Below, piece by piece: positions 31,801-42,190 of a stretch of 64,000 nt of DNA. Position 1 is the first letter of the stretch. Each line of letters opens with the position of its first letter. The stretch lies in the NCBI RefSeq assembly GCF_030247185.1, contig NC_080571.1, positions 351,908,254 to 351,972,253 on the forward strand, in the 5' to 3' direction. The notes under the pieces are model-generated. The model was not told the DNA's origin. It made no database searches and saw nothing but the letters and a program-made list of their open reading frames with translations. Source of the stretch: Malaya genurostris (taxonomy: Eukaryota > Arthropoda > Insecta > Diptera > Culicidae). Made by a program: the position numbers and the translations under genes.

Positions 31801-33177
31801 TCCCGACTAAATGAGCACATTTGACAGAGAGACATTCAGCGCTACGCGATAACGAATCTGCCAAATGTCACCTAGATTCTCTTCGATAGTTCCCTTGAAT
31901 TGGATTCGCTCATCAAACGCAAATCAAACTTCATGGCTACCTTGATGAATAATGTTGCCAGCAGGAAAAAAATATTATCGATTCGATTTTCCACCGATGA
32001 TAACTCAAACGTAAATTACCTCAAAAACGACATCGAGGGGTTATTTTTAGTACTTCTCAGCCAAACACGCACATATGCGAAAGGTGATTGGAATGCAAAA
32101 AAATACGTTCCAATCCAACATTCCTTACTTTAGCTGACAGACAATAAACGGATCCCTCGCGGTGGCAAATTTATGAACAGATAAATCGAGTGAGATAATT
32201 GATTTATCCATTCGAACATGGCCATTCAAACATTCGCTCTACTAAACTGGTAACCCTCCTTCCGTTTAGTGAGTGATAATTTTTTTTTCTCTCTCGTCTA
32301 TCGACTGCAATTTAATCCCTCGTTTTGAATGGCAAATCGCTTCCACCCAAAAACACTATCCTAACCGACAAAGTTTTTGCATGGCGAAGGCATTCAGACA
32401 CAAATATGTGCTCTATCATTCCGCTGCCATCAATTTTGATTATGTTTTCCCGTTCCAGCACCCAAGCAAGAAGCCAAAAAAAAAAAGAAGCTTACATATT
32501 CACAAAAAAAATATAGCCCGAATTGATGTTTGTTAAAAAACGTTTCATCATTTCGCAATTAACAGAGTATTTTTCAAGGAAAAGGTCCTCGATACATTCG
32601 ACCGGATAGATTGGGAACCCCTGTTTAGTTGCGAACAAAGCATCCGATTTTCGCTCGATTTCGACTGGATACAGAGTCGAGGGATCGGAAAACCAATGAC
32701 GCTACTTAAGTACATAAAAACTGTTTTGGTTTGCCTTCCTGAATGCATGACTCAACAACACACAGTTCTGTGGGACTGGACTGGACATATTTTAGATCAA
32801 GGGGTCCACCATATCAATTTGACTATCGGGTATTGAGGATGTAATACTTTTTCCAAAATTAAGCCAAGGTATGGTTTGCTTCTTTTTTACGGGCAATCTG
32901 ATTTATGCTGCGTTTCAACAACGGCAGCCGGTAAAAACTTTCAATGCAAAAACCGGAAAAAAACATTTATTTTAGTAGAACCGGTAAAGGTTTTGTCCGG
33001 TTTTTGCAATCAAAGGATTTTGGTTTGGGTTTTGCACTCGAAAATACATAAATTTTTCACATCAAAGTAAACATTGAAAACAGTACTAATGCAAACTTAC
33101 CATTTCTAAATTTTATGTTAGAATATCAATGAGTCGCAAAATCTATACACTGAAGTCTTTTAGTACGCAGGTGATAC
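28861..33177. other. 4.3-kb stretch without recognised genes
   Basis: Somewhat more GC-balanced than the flanks (28900-31300) and free of recognisable elements, so it may be host intergenic or intron DNA. A TATATATATTGG word lies at about 29382 upstream of an 81-codon plus-strand frame (29476-29721), but no gene can be supported. Several opposed frames of 60-139 codons (for example 28937-29356) show no motif. TTCTCTCTCACTCTCTCTC at about 29190-29215 is a short CT run. From 31900 on it is AT-rich. Confidence 0.4.
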
Positions 33178-35725
33178 GTGCCGCACAAAAAAAACGCATA
33201 CAAACCGCGTAACTTTGGAAATCCGCAGAACTTTGTAAATCCGCGTGAAAAAACAGCGTGAATTCGGAAATCCGCGTGGAAAAAGCCGTGTTACTCCCGA
33301 AACACGCATAAAAAGGCGCGTAACTTTAGGAATCCGCTTAAAAAAGGCGTAACTTCGAAAATCCGAGTAAACAAACCACGTACGTTCGAAGAGCCGCACG
33401 AATTCAGAAATCATCGTAGACGTAACTTCGGAAATCCGCGTAGAAAAAGGCGTAACTTGGGAAATCTACGTAGAAAAACTGCGCAGCATTGGAAATCTGC
33501 AGAAAAAGTTTTACTTCGGAAATCCGCATAAAACAACCACAAAACTTCATAAAACCGCGTGGAAAAAGCCGTGTTACTCCGAAAAAAAGCGCATAAAAAA
33601 GCGTGTAACTTCGAGAATCCGCTTCAAAAAGACGTAACTTCGTAAATCCGCTTTAAAAACTACGTAATTTTGGAAATCCGCGTAAAAAAGACGTAACTTC
33701 AAGAATCCGCATAAAAACGCAGAACTTCGGAAAACCGCGTAGAAAAACTGTGTAACTTCCTAAATCTGAGTAAAAAAATCCGCATAAAAAACGCGTTACT
33801 TTGGAAATCTATGTAGAAAACCGCGCAACTTCAAAGATCCGAATAAAAAACTGTATAAATTCGAAAATCCGCGTAAAAACTGCGTAGTTTCAAAAACCCA
33901 CGTAAAAAAACGTGAAACTTCGGAAATAAGGGTCGAAAAAAAACAGGTAACTTCGAGAATCCACGTAAAAAACGCGTTACTTCGAAAATCCACGTGAAGA
34001 TAAGGCAAAACATTGGAAATCTACGTTAAAAAACCGCGCAACTTCTGAATCTGCCACTGTATAAATTCGGAAATCCGCGTAATTCATGAAATCAGCGTTA
34101 AAAAAACGTAACTTCGAGGCGTTATTTTGGATATCTACGTAAAAAAAACGTAACTTCGGAAATCCGAGTAAAAAAACAGCGTAAATTCGTAAATCCGCAT
34201 AAAAAACGCGTAACTTCGAGCATCCACGTGAAAATAAACGGAAATCCAAGCAAGTTCGGAACTTAGCGTCGAAAAAAATGAGTAACTTTGAGAATCCACG
34301 TAAAAAAACCGCGTGACTTCGGAAATCCGCATAAAAAACGCGTAACTTCAAGAATCCGCGTACGTTTATCTATGTATAAATCCGCGCAACTTCGGAAATC
34401 CACATAAAAAACTGTGTAGTTTCAAAAACCCACGTAAGAAAACGTGAAACTTAGGAAATCAGGTTCGAAAAACAAACAACTTCAGGTTCGAAAAACAAAT
34501 AACTTCGAGAATCCACGTAAAAAACGCGTAATTTCGAGAATCTACGTGAAGAAAAGGCAAAACATTGGAAATCTACGTAAAAAACGCGCAACTTCGGAGA
34601 TCCAAAAAAAAAACTGTATAAATTCGAAAATCCGCGTAAAAAAACTGCGTAGTTTCAAAAACCCACGTAAAAAACGTGAAACTTCGGAAATCAGCGTCGA
34701 AAAAAAACAGGTAACTTCGACAATCCGCGTAAAAGAGGCGTAACTTTAGAAAATTACGTAGAAAAACCGCGTAACTTCGGAAGTCCTCGTAACTTCGAAA
34801 TTCAGTGTAAAAACCGCGTGACTTCAGAAATCCGCATAAAAAAACGCGTAACTTCGGAAATCCGCGTAATTTTGGTAATCAGCTTTAAAAAAATACGTAA
34901 CTTCGAGAATCCGCGGCGATGTTTTGAAAATCCGCGTAAAAAACGTGACTTCAGAAATCCGCATAAAAAATAGAATACATTCGGAAATCCGCGTAAAAAA
35001 ATCGCATAACTTCGAAAATTCATGTGAAAAACTTCGAAAATTCGCGGAAAAACAACCACGAATGCGCGTAAAAATGGTGTAACTTTAGAAAAACCGCGAA
35101 CTTCTTAAGTCCGCGTAAAAAAAACACGTAATTTTGGAAATCCACGTAAAAATAAACTGCTTAGCTCCGGAAATCCGCGTAAAAAACCTCATGACTTCAG
35201 AAATCCGCATAAAAACTGAATACATTCGGAAATCCGCGTAAAAAACACCGCGTAACTTCGAAAATTCACGTAAAAAAAACTTCGGAAATCCGCGTAAAAA
35301 AACCGCGAATGCGCGTAAAAATGGCGTAACTTTAGAAAAACCACAAACTTCTTAAGTCCGCGTAAAAAACCACGTAACTTTGGAAATCCACGTAAAAATA
35401 AACTGGGTAGCTCCGAAAATCCGCGCAAAAACCGCGTGACCTTAGAAATCCGCATAAAACACTGAATACATTCGGAAATCCGCGAAAAAAACTGCGTAAC
35501 TTCGAAAATTCACGTAAAAAAATGAATACGTTCGGAAATCCGCGTAAATTCGAAAATTCAAGTAAAAAACTTCGGAAATCCGCGTAAAAAAACCGCGAAT
35601 GCGCGTAAAATGGCGTAACTTTAGAAAAACTGCAAACTTCTTAAGTCCGCGTGAAAAAACCGCGTAACTTTGGAAATCTATGTAAAAATAAACTGCGTAG
35701 CTTCAGAAATCGGCATAAAAAACAG
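33178..35725. repeat. 2.5-kb minisatellite, unit about 30 bp (CGTAACTTCGGAAATCCGCG)
   Basis: About 80 degenerate units of consensus GCGTAACTTCGGAAATCCGC plus an A-run fill the region without interruption. Because 30 is divisible by three, the minus strand stays open for long distances with a 10-residue period (R-I-S-E-V-T-R-F-F-x or R-G-F-P-K-L-R-G-F-L according to frame). These frames are side effects of the repeat. Some blocks of 150-300 bp are repeated at higher order, for example 35080-35290 and 35320-35450. Confidence 0.95.
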
Positions 35726-36319
35726 CTTTCCCTAGATGTCTAAAAGGTTCTTGAAGCAATGAACTAAAGTTTACATGAACAATTTCTCATGAACTATTCA
35801 TTTGAAAAAAAAAAACGAGTCCAATGTCGTTTTCGCTTGAGGCCAAATCTAACGAAATTTACATCCTAACTGCTGTCAAACCGTTTGTTTGAACCTAGTT
35901 TCAACATTGTTGAACTGAAAACCGAGTCAGTTTGAACCCGGTTTTAAGGTCTGAGGACAGAGAGCCACCACGTTTAAAATCGACCACGTGGCTCGCTCAA
36001 TTCCCTTTGGGCATCGTATTTCTCTTGTACTCTCTCGTATATGAGCAAACTGTACCGGGTTGCCAGCATACATTTTAATATTTTGATGAGAAGTTTTATC
36101 ACATTAATCTATCGTATGGGTTGGACATTACATGGATTCCAATGAACAATGAACAAATATTTATCTTTTACAAAGATTGAATGTGTGTGTGTTTGGTAGC
36201 TTTGTCGAGGCAATTTTATTTCTCTCTCCTTTTTCAGAATGCTATCAGGAAACCAAAGCGAAAAAAAATGGCAGATGCAATGAAACTGACTTTGTTTCAC
36301 AGAAAAATACAAGACTTTA
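35726..36319. other. AT-rich spacer
   Basis: No gene recognised. GTTTGAACCTAGTTTCAACA and GTCAGTTTGAACCCGGTTTT (35885-35945) contain related TTTGAACC words. Confidence 0.35.
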
Positions 36320-36336
36320 TTTTTTTTTTTTTTTTT

Positions 36337-36717
36337 CATAAATACGTTTATTTCTTAAGGCAGTTTACATAAGTTTTTCTTCGCCGTAGCATCACTTTTA
36401 CATAATATTCTTATCCTAATTTAATTCTAACATAGTCACAACGTTTTGCATTTATTAAAACATATTCTCTTATTACTTAAATATCATCTTAGGTAACTCG
36501 TCATTAATTATGAAATCTACTCGGAAATATTATTTGAACCAAACGATTAACTTCTATAAATTATAAAATAAGCTGTTATTTTCAGACATTTTGTTAATAA
36601 TTTCATAAACTGTTTCGAGTTTGTTTGTATCGTTACATTATTTTTATTCTAATTTAGCTATTGGTTGAACTCATGGACGCAGCTGGGATCAGAACTAAGT
36701 CTTGAAAGGGGCCTTTA
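36337..36717 (-). other. 3' UTR of I-clade element B
   Basis: 380 bp of AT-rich sequence between the ORF2 stop and the poly(A) tail, without ORF. Unlike element A it has no GC-rich part. Confidence 0.7.
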
Positions 36718-39700
36718 TTAAATTGAAACTCCAGTTTTCTTTATGAAATGATAAATAAGTTTCATGTATGAAAGGTCACGACAAGCAAGAATGTCTCGAA
36801 CTGGGATATTGGATAGTCTACCTTGGGTACGCAAAGAATTTATTAGTTGAGATCTGACATCACGATACTCCACGCATGTCCAAACGACATGATCAATATC
36901 TCGATAACCTTCGCCACAAGCACAATGATTAGTCTCGGAGAGCCCAATTCGAAGGAGATGTGCATCTAACGTGTAGTGATTGGACATGAGTCTAGACATC
37001 ACACGAATGAAATCTCTACTCACATCCAGTCCCCTGAACCATGCCTTTGTCGATATTTTCGGAATAATTGAGTGCATCCACCGACCCAGATCATCTTTAT
37101 CCCAAGAAGCTTGCCAGCTGGCAAGTGTTCTTTGGCGAGACGAGCTATAGAATTCGTTGAAAGCAATTGGTCTCTCATAAATTTCACCCTCAATAGCACC
37201 ACGTTTGGCTAAAATATCGGCTCTTTCATTGCCAGGAATGGAGCAATGAGCCGGGACCCAGACTATAGTGATTAGATAATTATTGTTCAATATGTCGTTC
37301 AGGCACTGTTTTATTTTGCCCAGGAAAAACGGTTCAGTCTTGCCAGTCATGTTTGAGCGAATGGCTTCAATTGCACTCAGACTATCTGTGAAGAGGAAAT
37401 AATGGTTTGGAATTAATGTGACGATTACACTCAAACAATAATGAACTGCTGCTAGCTCTGCTATATAAACAGATGCAGGTTCTTGAAGCCTAAATGAGGC
37501 CGAAACATTATTGTTGAACATACCAAACCCTGTCGCTTCTTCAATTCGCGATCCGTCCGTGTAAAACATTTTCTCAGAGTCAATATGCCTGAACTTACTT
37601 GAAAATATTTTTGGGATTTCCGTCGAACGTAGATGATCCGGGATTCCACGCACTTCGCGCTGCATGGATGTATCGAAAAATAAAGTTGAGTCAGGGACAT
37701 TTAGGAGGCTGACACGGATAGGAATATATCTTGAAGGGTTGATTTCCTGTGACATATGGTTAAAATATACTGTCATGAATTTTGTTTGAGATCGAAGCTC
37801 GACTAGTCGTTCGAAATTATTAATTACCATGGGATTCAGCACCTCACATCTTATTAGCAGGCGTGATGAAAGCTCCCAAAATCGATCTTTTAATGGAAGA
37901 ACTCCCGCCAGAACTTCAAGACTCATTGTATGTGTCGAATGCATGCACCCTAAAGCAATTCGCAAACAACGATACTGAATTCGCTCCAGTTTGATAATAT
38001 GAGAGTTTGCAGCGGAACGAAAGCAAACGCATCCATATTCCATCACTGAAAGTATCGTTGTCTGATACAATTTTATTAGATCTTCCGGATGAGCACCCCA
38101 CCAAGATCCTGTTATTGTTCGAAGAAAATTTACTCTTTGTTGGCATTTCGTTATCAGATACCTAATGTGTCCTCCCCACTTGCATTTGGAATCGAACCAC
38201 ACCCCGAGGTATTTAAAAGTTAAAACCTGTTGGATCATTCTTCCCATCATATGGAGCTGAAGCTGCGCGGGATCATGCTTTCTTGAAAAGACGACTAACT
38301 CTGTTTTCTCCGCAGAGAATTCGATACCAAGATGAACAGCCCAATCGGAAAAGTTATCTAAGGTATCTTGCAATGGTTTATGCAGATCAATAGCTTTGGG
38401 TCCAGTAACTGAAACTACGCCATCATCTGCCAATTGTCTTAGTGTACATGGGGTTACTAGACAGCTGTCAATGTCATTTACGTAAAAATTATAGAGGAGC
38501 GGACTGAGGCATGAGCCTTGCGGGAGACCCATGTAACTATTTCTGAGTGTTGCCAAATCGCCATGTGAAAAATGCATGTGTTTCTCTGACAAAAGGTTGT
38601 GCAAATAATTATTTATAACCGCTGGGAGTCCATTTTGGTGAAGCTTGTCTGAAAGAACATCAATGGAAACTGAATCAAATGCTCCTTTAATGTCTAAAAA
38701 TACAGATGCCATTTGTTGCTTTTGAGCGAAGGCAATTTGGATGTCAGACGAAAGTAATGCAAGACAATCATTCGTCCCTTTATTTCTACGGAAGCCAAAC
38801 TGAGTATCTGACAACAAACCGTTCGTCTCGACCCAAGTGTCGAGACGTCGTAGAATAATTTTTTCGAACAATTTTCTGATGCAGGACAACATCGCAATGG
38901 GTCTATATGAGTTGTGATTGGAAGCTGGTTTCCCCGGTTTTTGAATGGCGATAACTTTCACTTGTCTCCAGTCAGGTGGAACAATATTTTGCTCAAGAAA
39001 CTTGTTGAACAATTCCAACAAACGTCTTTTTGCGAGGTTGGGCAGATTCTTCACCAAGTTGAATTTAATTCTGTCCAACCCTGGAGCGTTATTGTTACAA
39101 GACAAGAGTGCTATAGAAAATTCCATCATTGAAAATGGGTTATTAATAAAACCATTATTTGGAGGAGATTCCCGTATAATGCTCTGCGTAGGAACAGAAT
39201 CTGGGCAAACTTTCCTAGCAAAGTCAAATATCCATCGGTTCGAATATTCATCACTCTCATTGCCCACGGTACGATTCCTCATTCGTCTGGCCGTGTTCCA
39301 AAGAGTGCTCATTGAGGTATCTCTTGACAAACCTTCGACAAAATGTCTCCAATAGCTACATTTTTTGGCTCGAAGTATGCTCTTGTACTTGGTTTCTAAA
39401 ACCATAAGTTTTTCAAAATTCTGAGGAGTTCCTCCTCCCCGTTTTAGAAACGTCTTGCAAGCATTTTGTTTTGCGAGTTTAGCCTCTGAGCACTCTTTGT
39501 CCCACCAGGGGTTGGGAGGCCTTCTGTTAGTCGTTGGCCCAGGAAAGCGTTTAGTTTGGGATTGTTCTGCTGCCTCCAGAATCGAACAAATGAGGAAGTC
39601 ATATTCTTCAAGTGGAGGGAGCTCTTCCATTGAATTCAAAATACTAGAGATACTACTTTGGTATTTAATCCAGTCGATATTTTTTGTCAAATCATATGGA

Positions 39701-40434
39701 ATACTAGCGGAAGTAGCAATGCAATTGCTACTGCTAATTGAAATGATGATTGGTAAATGATCGCTACCGTGTAAATCAGGCAGTATTTTCCAGGTGCAAT
39801 CTAGTCGAATTGATGTTGAGCAAAGAGATAGATCTAATGCACTTGAGCGTGCCGGAGGTCTTGGGATCCGTGTCATGCTACCCATATTTAATACCGTCAT
39901 GCTAAAATTGTCACAAATGTTTTGTATTAAAGATGATCTGCTATCATTGTAAACGGAACCCCACATAATACCGTGCGAATTTAAATCCCCCAGAATCAAT
40001 CGTGGTGCAGGAAGGGCTTCAACCATTTCATTAAGCTGTTGCTGTCCAACTTGTGCTTTTGGAGGAATATAAACCGAAGCTATGCAAATATCTTTGCCTT
40101 TAATGTTTATTTGGCAAGCAACAACTTCTATACTAGAAGTTGAAGGGATGTTTAATCTATAAAAGGAATAGCATTTCTTAATTCCCAAAAGCACTCCACC
40201 ATACGGAGAGTCTCTATCGAGACGTATAATGTTAAAATCATTAAAATTTAAAGCTATGTTTGAAGTAAGCCATGTTTCGCATAAAGCAAATACATCACAT
40301 TTTTGACTATGCAATAATATTTTAAATGAATCAAGTTTTGGCATGATGCTTCGACAATTCCACTGCAGGACAGTGATTGTATCATTTGCGACGGGTGATA
40401 AATTATCCATCAAAAGATACAAAACCTGAGACAA
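36718..40434 (-). CDS. I-clade element B ORF2: endonuclease, reverse transcriptase, RNase H
   Basis: A 1238-residue polyprotein with the same activities as the element A protein. Endonuclease motifs: LQWNCRS, ALCETWLTS, VYIPPK, LGDLNSHG and GSDHLPI. Leu replaces the Phe of GDFNSH in element A, but the catalytic Asp is kept. RT motifs: SVFLDIKGAFDS, GLPQGSCLSPLLY and RQLADDGVV (catalytic Asp pair). RNase H: FYTDGSRI, YIAELAAVHY, FTDSLSAIEA and NERADILAKR, so the four acidic residues remain. The C-terminal knuckle is CACGEGYRDIDHVVWTC. The frame is complete. The ATG at 40434 overlaps the end of ORF1 by 32 bp, again suggesting coupled reinitiation. Confidence 0.95.
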   Translation of the reverse strand: MSQVLYLLMDNLSPVANDTITVLQWNCRSIMPKLDSFKILLHSQKCDVFALCETWLTSNIALNFNDFNIIRLDRDSPYGGVLLGIKKCYSFYRLNIPSTSSIEVVACQINIKGKDICIASVYIPPKAQVGQQQLNEMVEALPAPRLILGDLNSHGIMWGSVYNDSRSSLIQNICDNFSMTVLNMGSMTRIPRPPARSSALDLSLCSTSIRLDCTWKILPDLHGSDHLPIIISISSSNCIATSASIPYDLTKNIDWIKYQSSISSILNSMEELPPLEEYDFLICSILEAAEQSQTKRFPGPTTNRRPPNPWWDKECSEAKLAKQNACKTFLKRGGGTPQNFEKLMVLETKYKSILRAKKCSYWRHFVEGLSRDTSMSTLWNTARRMRNRTVGNESDEYSNRWIFDFARKVCPDSVPTQSIIRESPPNNGFINNPFSMMEFSIALLSCNNNAPGLDRIKFNLVKNLPNLAKRRLLELFNKFLEQNIVPPDWRQVKVIAIQKPGKPASNHNSYRPIAMLSCIRKLFEKIILRRLDTWVETNGLLSDTQFGFRRNKGTNDCLALLSSDIQIAFAQKQQMASVFLDIKGAFDSVSIDVLSDKLHQNGLPAVINNYLHNLLSEKHMHFSHGDLATLRNSYMGLPQGSCLSPLLYNFYVNDIDSCLVTPCTLRQLADDGVVSVTGPKAIDLHKPLQDTLDNFSDWAVHLGIEFSAEKTELVVFSRKHDPAQLQLHMMGRMIQQVLTFKYLGVWFDSKCKWGGHIRYLITKCQQRVNFLRTITGSWWGAHPEDLIKLYQTTILSVMEYGCVCFRSAANSHIIKLERIQYRCLRIALGCMHSTHTMSLEVLAGVLPLKDRFWELSSRLLIRCEVLNPMVINNFERLVELRSQTKFMTVYFNHMSQEINPSRYIPIRVSLLNVPDSTLFFDTSMQREVRGIPDHLRSTEIPKIFSSKFRHIDSEKMFYTDGSRIEEATGFGMFNNNVSASFRLQEPASVYIAELAAVHYCLSVIVTLIPNHYFLFTDSLSAIEAIRSNMTGKTEPFFLGKIKQCLNDILNNNYLITIVWVPAHCSIPGNERADILAKRGAIEGEIYERPIAFNEFYSSSRQRTLASWQASWDKDDLGRWMHSIIPKISTKAWFRGLDVSRDFIRVMSRLMSNHYTLDAHLLRIGLSETNHCACGEGYRDIDHVVWTCVEYRDVRSQLINSLRTQGRLSNIPVRDILACRDLSYMKLIYHFIKKTGVSI

Positions 40435-41692
40435 TTGGCCATTGAGCTGATAACTGCTTCAAAAAGGTTCTAGCTATTGGAAGGAATGCCATTATGAGGG
40501 TCTTTAAGGGTTCAGATATATTGAATGCTGAGAAAATCCATTCAACAATTTCCGAAAACTTCAGTAATCCTGTTGGTGGCTGTGAAATGGAGCCCACTGG
40601 ATTATTATCTTTTTCTGTACTAGATCCTGGATTGGTTTGTGAATTTGACAAACCAGGAGGCACAGTCTTTGGTTTTGACTTTTTTTGTTTAACACGGGGA
40701 TCTTTTTTTTGAGATGAAATTTTAGGTGTCTTTTTTGGTAATTTGGAGGAAGACTTCTTTCTCTTAACTGACCCTTGGGTAGTGATAAACGAATTACCTT
40801 CACTATTTTCGTCAGAGTCAGAGTCCTCTGGTTCCTCTAGATTTGAAAACCTGTTTTCGGTTTCCAAAGGGGGGACATCAATGACCGTTTTAAGCATTTC
40901 TGCATATGTGCGCTTAGACCGTGCTTTTAAAGAAAGCTTAATTTTGTCTTTGTGCACTTTAAATGCAGTGCATACTGAAATATCATCATGAGGACTATTC
41001 CCACAATAAATACATTTTTCAATTTCCTTGTTGCAATCATTATCTTTATGAGGCCCTTCACACTTAATACATTTTGATTTATTACTACAGTAAGTAGCTG
41101 TGTGGCCGAATTTTTTGCAGTTCGTACAATTCATTACATTTGGAACAAAAAGCCGAACAGGGAGGCGAATTTTATCGACATAAACATGGGACGGCAACGC
41201 AGACCCGGCAAATGTCACTCGAAACGAGTCTGATGGGCGATAAACTTTTTTTTCCTCTTCATGAACTACTGAGTACAGTTGTTTGCACTCCAGTATTTTC
41301 ACACCCTCAAGCATAGAGTTCTTGAAACGACCAACACCATGCTTGAGTAAATCATCTACCGAAAGACTCGCTTCGGTAACAACACCGTCAATTTCGACAT
41401 CTTTGGAGGGTATGTAAACTTTATACTCTTTATTGAAATGTTCCGAAGAGACAATATCATTCGCGTGTTTCAAATTATTTACCACAACACGAATTTTATC
41501 GTTATTTACTTTTATGATCTCTTTGATTGAAGAGTATCGTGATGTCAAACCTTTATTAATTTGTAAAATGTTTAATGGCTTTGATATACGTCTAAAAAAG
41601 ACTATCCAAGGCCCAGAAGAGCTCTCCTGATATTTTTTCGTTCGTGGGGGTATCGGATTCATGCTAGGATTTACGTCCATGGATTCATCCAT
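40403..41692 (-). CDS. I-clade element B ORF1: nucleocapsid-like RNA-binding protein
   Basis: A 429-residue protein expected to bind element RNA. Knuckles are Cys189-Cys192-His197-Cys202, Cys208-Cys211-His215-Cys220 and Cys227-Cys230-His235-Cys241. The third has five residues after His instead of four as in element A. The conserved block FRVTFAGSALPSHVYVDKIR precedes them. The middle-to-C-terminal part is rich in Lys, Ser and Pro with an acidic patch (EEPEDSDSDENSEG). The end (WPIVSGFVSFDG) is almost the same as in element A. No stops. The start gives an N-terminus of the same length relation as element A. Confidence 0.9.
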   Translation of the reverse strand: MDESMDVNPSMNPIPPRTKKYQESSSGPWIVFFRRISKPLNILQINKGLTSRYSSIKEIIKVNNDKIRVVVNNLKHANDIVSSEHFNKEYKVYIPSKDVEIDGVVTEASLSVDDLLKHGVGRFKNSMLEGVKILECKQLYSVVHEEEKKVYRPSDSFRVTFAGSALPSHVYVDKIRLPVRLFVPNVMNCTNCKKFGHTATYCSNKSKCIKCEGPHKDNDCNKEIEKCIYCGNSPHDDISVCTAFKVHKDKIKLSLKARSKRTYAEMLKTVIDVPPLETENRFSNLEEPEDSDSDENSEGNSFITTQGSVKRKKSSSKLPKKTPKISSQKKDPRVKQKKSKPKTVPPGLSNSQTNPGSSTEKDNNPVGSISQPPTGLLKFSEIVEWIFSAFNISEPLKTLIMAFLPIARTFLKQLSAQWPIVSGFVSFDG

Positions 41693-42190
41693 TACATTAA
41701 AATTTTTAACTAAACTTTAAAATAAAATTTGAAACCAACACTACACAGTACTCAATCAAAAAGGAAAAGAAAAAACTTTTACCTTGAAATTGTTGTCTAT
41801 CTCCGTTGCACTGCCGTGTAGATCCTCGTTGCTCTAGATGTTCTTGTTGGATGTATCTGGACGTTGATACAATGCTGAAGCTCACTGTAGCGATAGAATA
41901 TGATGTGATGCTACTGCTACCTGACATCCAGCACCACTCGAATTCCGATTTGCTTTCGTCTTCGCCAGCTGTAACCAGCTCAGGTCACCGGTGTATACCT
42001 GCGTGTTGTATGGCAGTGGAAAGACCGAGTTGTCTTGTCTCCTTCTTCCTAGTGCTCCGCACCGATATGCTTCTGCACCGAAGTGCCTTCGCACCGGTGT
42101 GCCTTTGCACTCTCCTGCTTCTATGTGCCTTTGCACTCTTCCTTCCTTGCCTTTGCATTTCCGGGCGTTCCAATTTTTAGCAGTTCTTCA
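41693..42190 (-). promoter_or_regulatory. 5' UTR / probable internal promoter region of element B
   Basis: About 500 bp before ORF1. It carries five copies of an 11-bp word (TGCCTTTGCAC and variants) at 42068, 42084, 42100, 42126 and 42148, plus GC-rich flanks unlike the AT-rich body. Overlapping open frames here (for example 41806-42180) follow from this repeat. A regulatory role is inference. Confidence 0.45.

Larger units (their letters stand above)
36320..42190 (-). mobile_element. Full-length I-clade non-LTR retrotransposon, element B, both ORFs intact
   Basis: The minus-strand order is 5' UTR (about 42190-41693), ORF1 (41692-40403), ORF2 (40434-36718), 3' UTR (36717-36337) and poly(A) (T-run 36320-36336). 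It is clearly related to element A: the same domain order, the same overlap of ORF1 and ORF2, and proteins similar throughout but plainly diverged, so it is a separate family. A convincing target-site duplication was not found and the 5' boundary is uncertain by perhaps 100 bp. The 14 bp after the T-run (CATAAATACGTTTA) recur at 2865-2878. Confidence 0.88.

Noticed and set aside
33160..35455. Series of minus-strand frames with 10-residue repeats
   Set aside because: Open only because the minisatellite unit is about 30 bp; units are degenerate and frames shift repeatedly.
33160..35725. CRISPR-like array of regularly spaced repeats
   Set aside because: No constant repeat with unique spacers; contiguous degenerate minisatellite in a eukaryotic genome.
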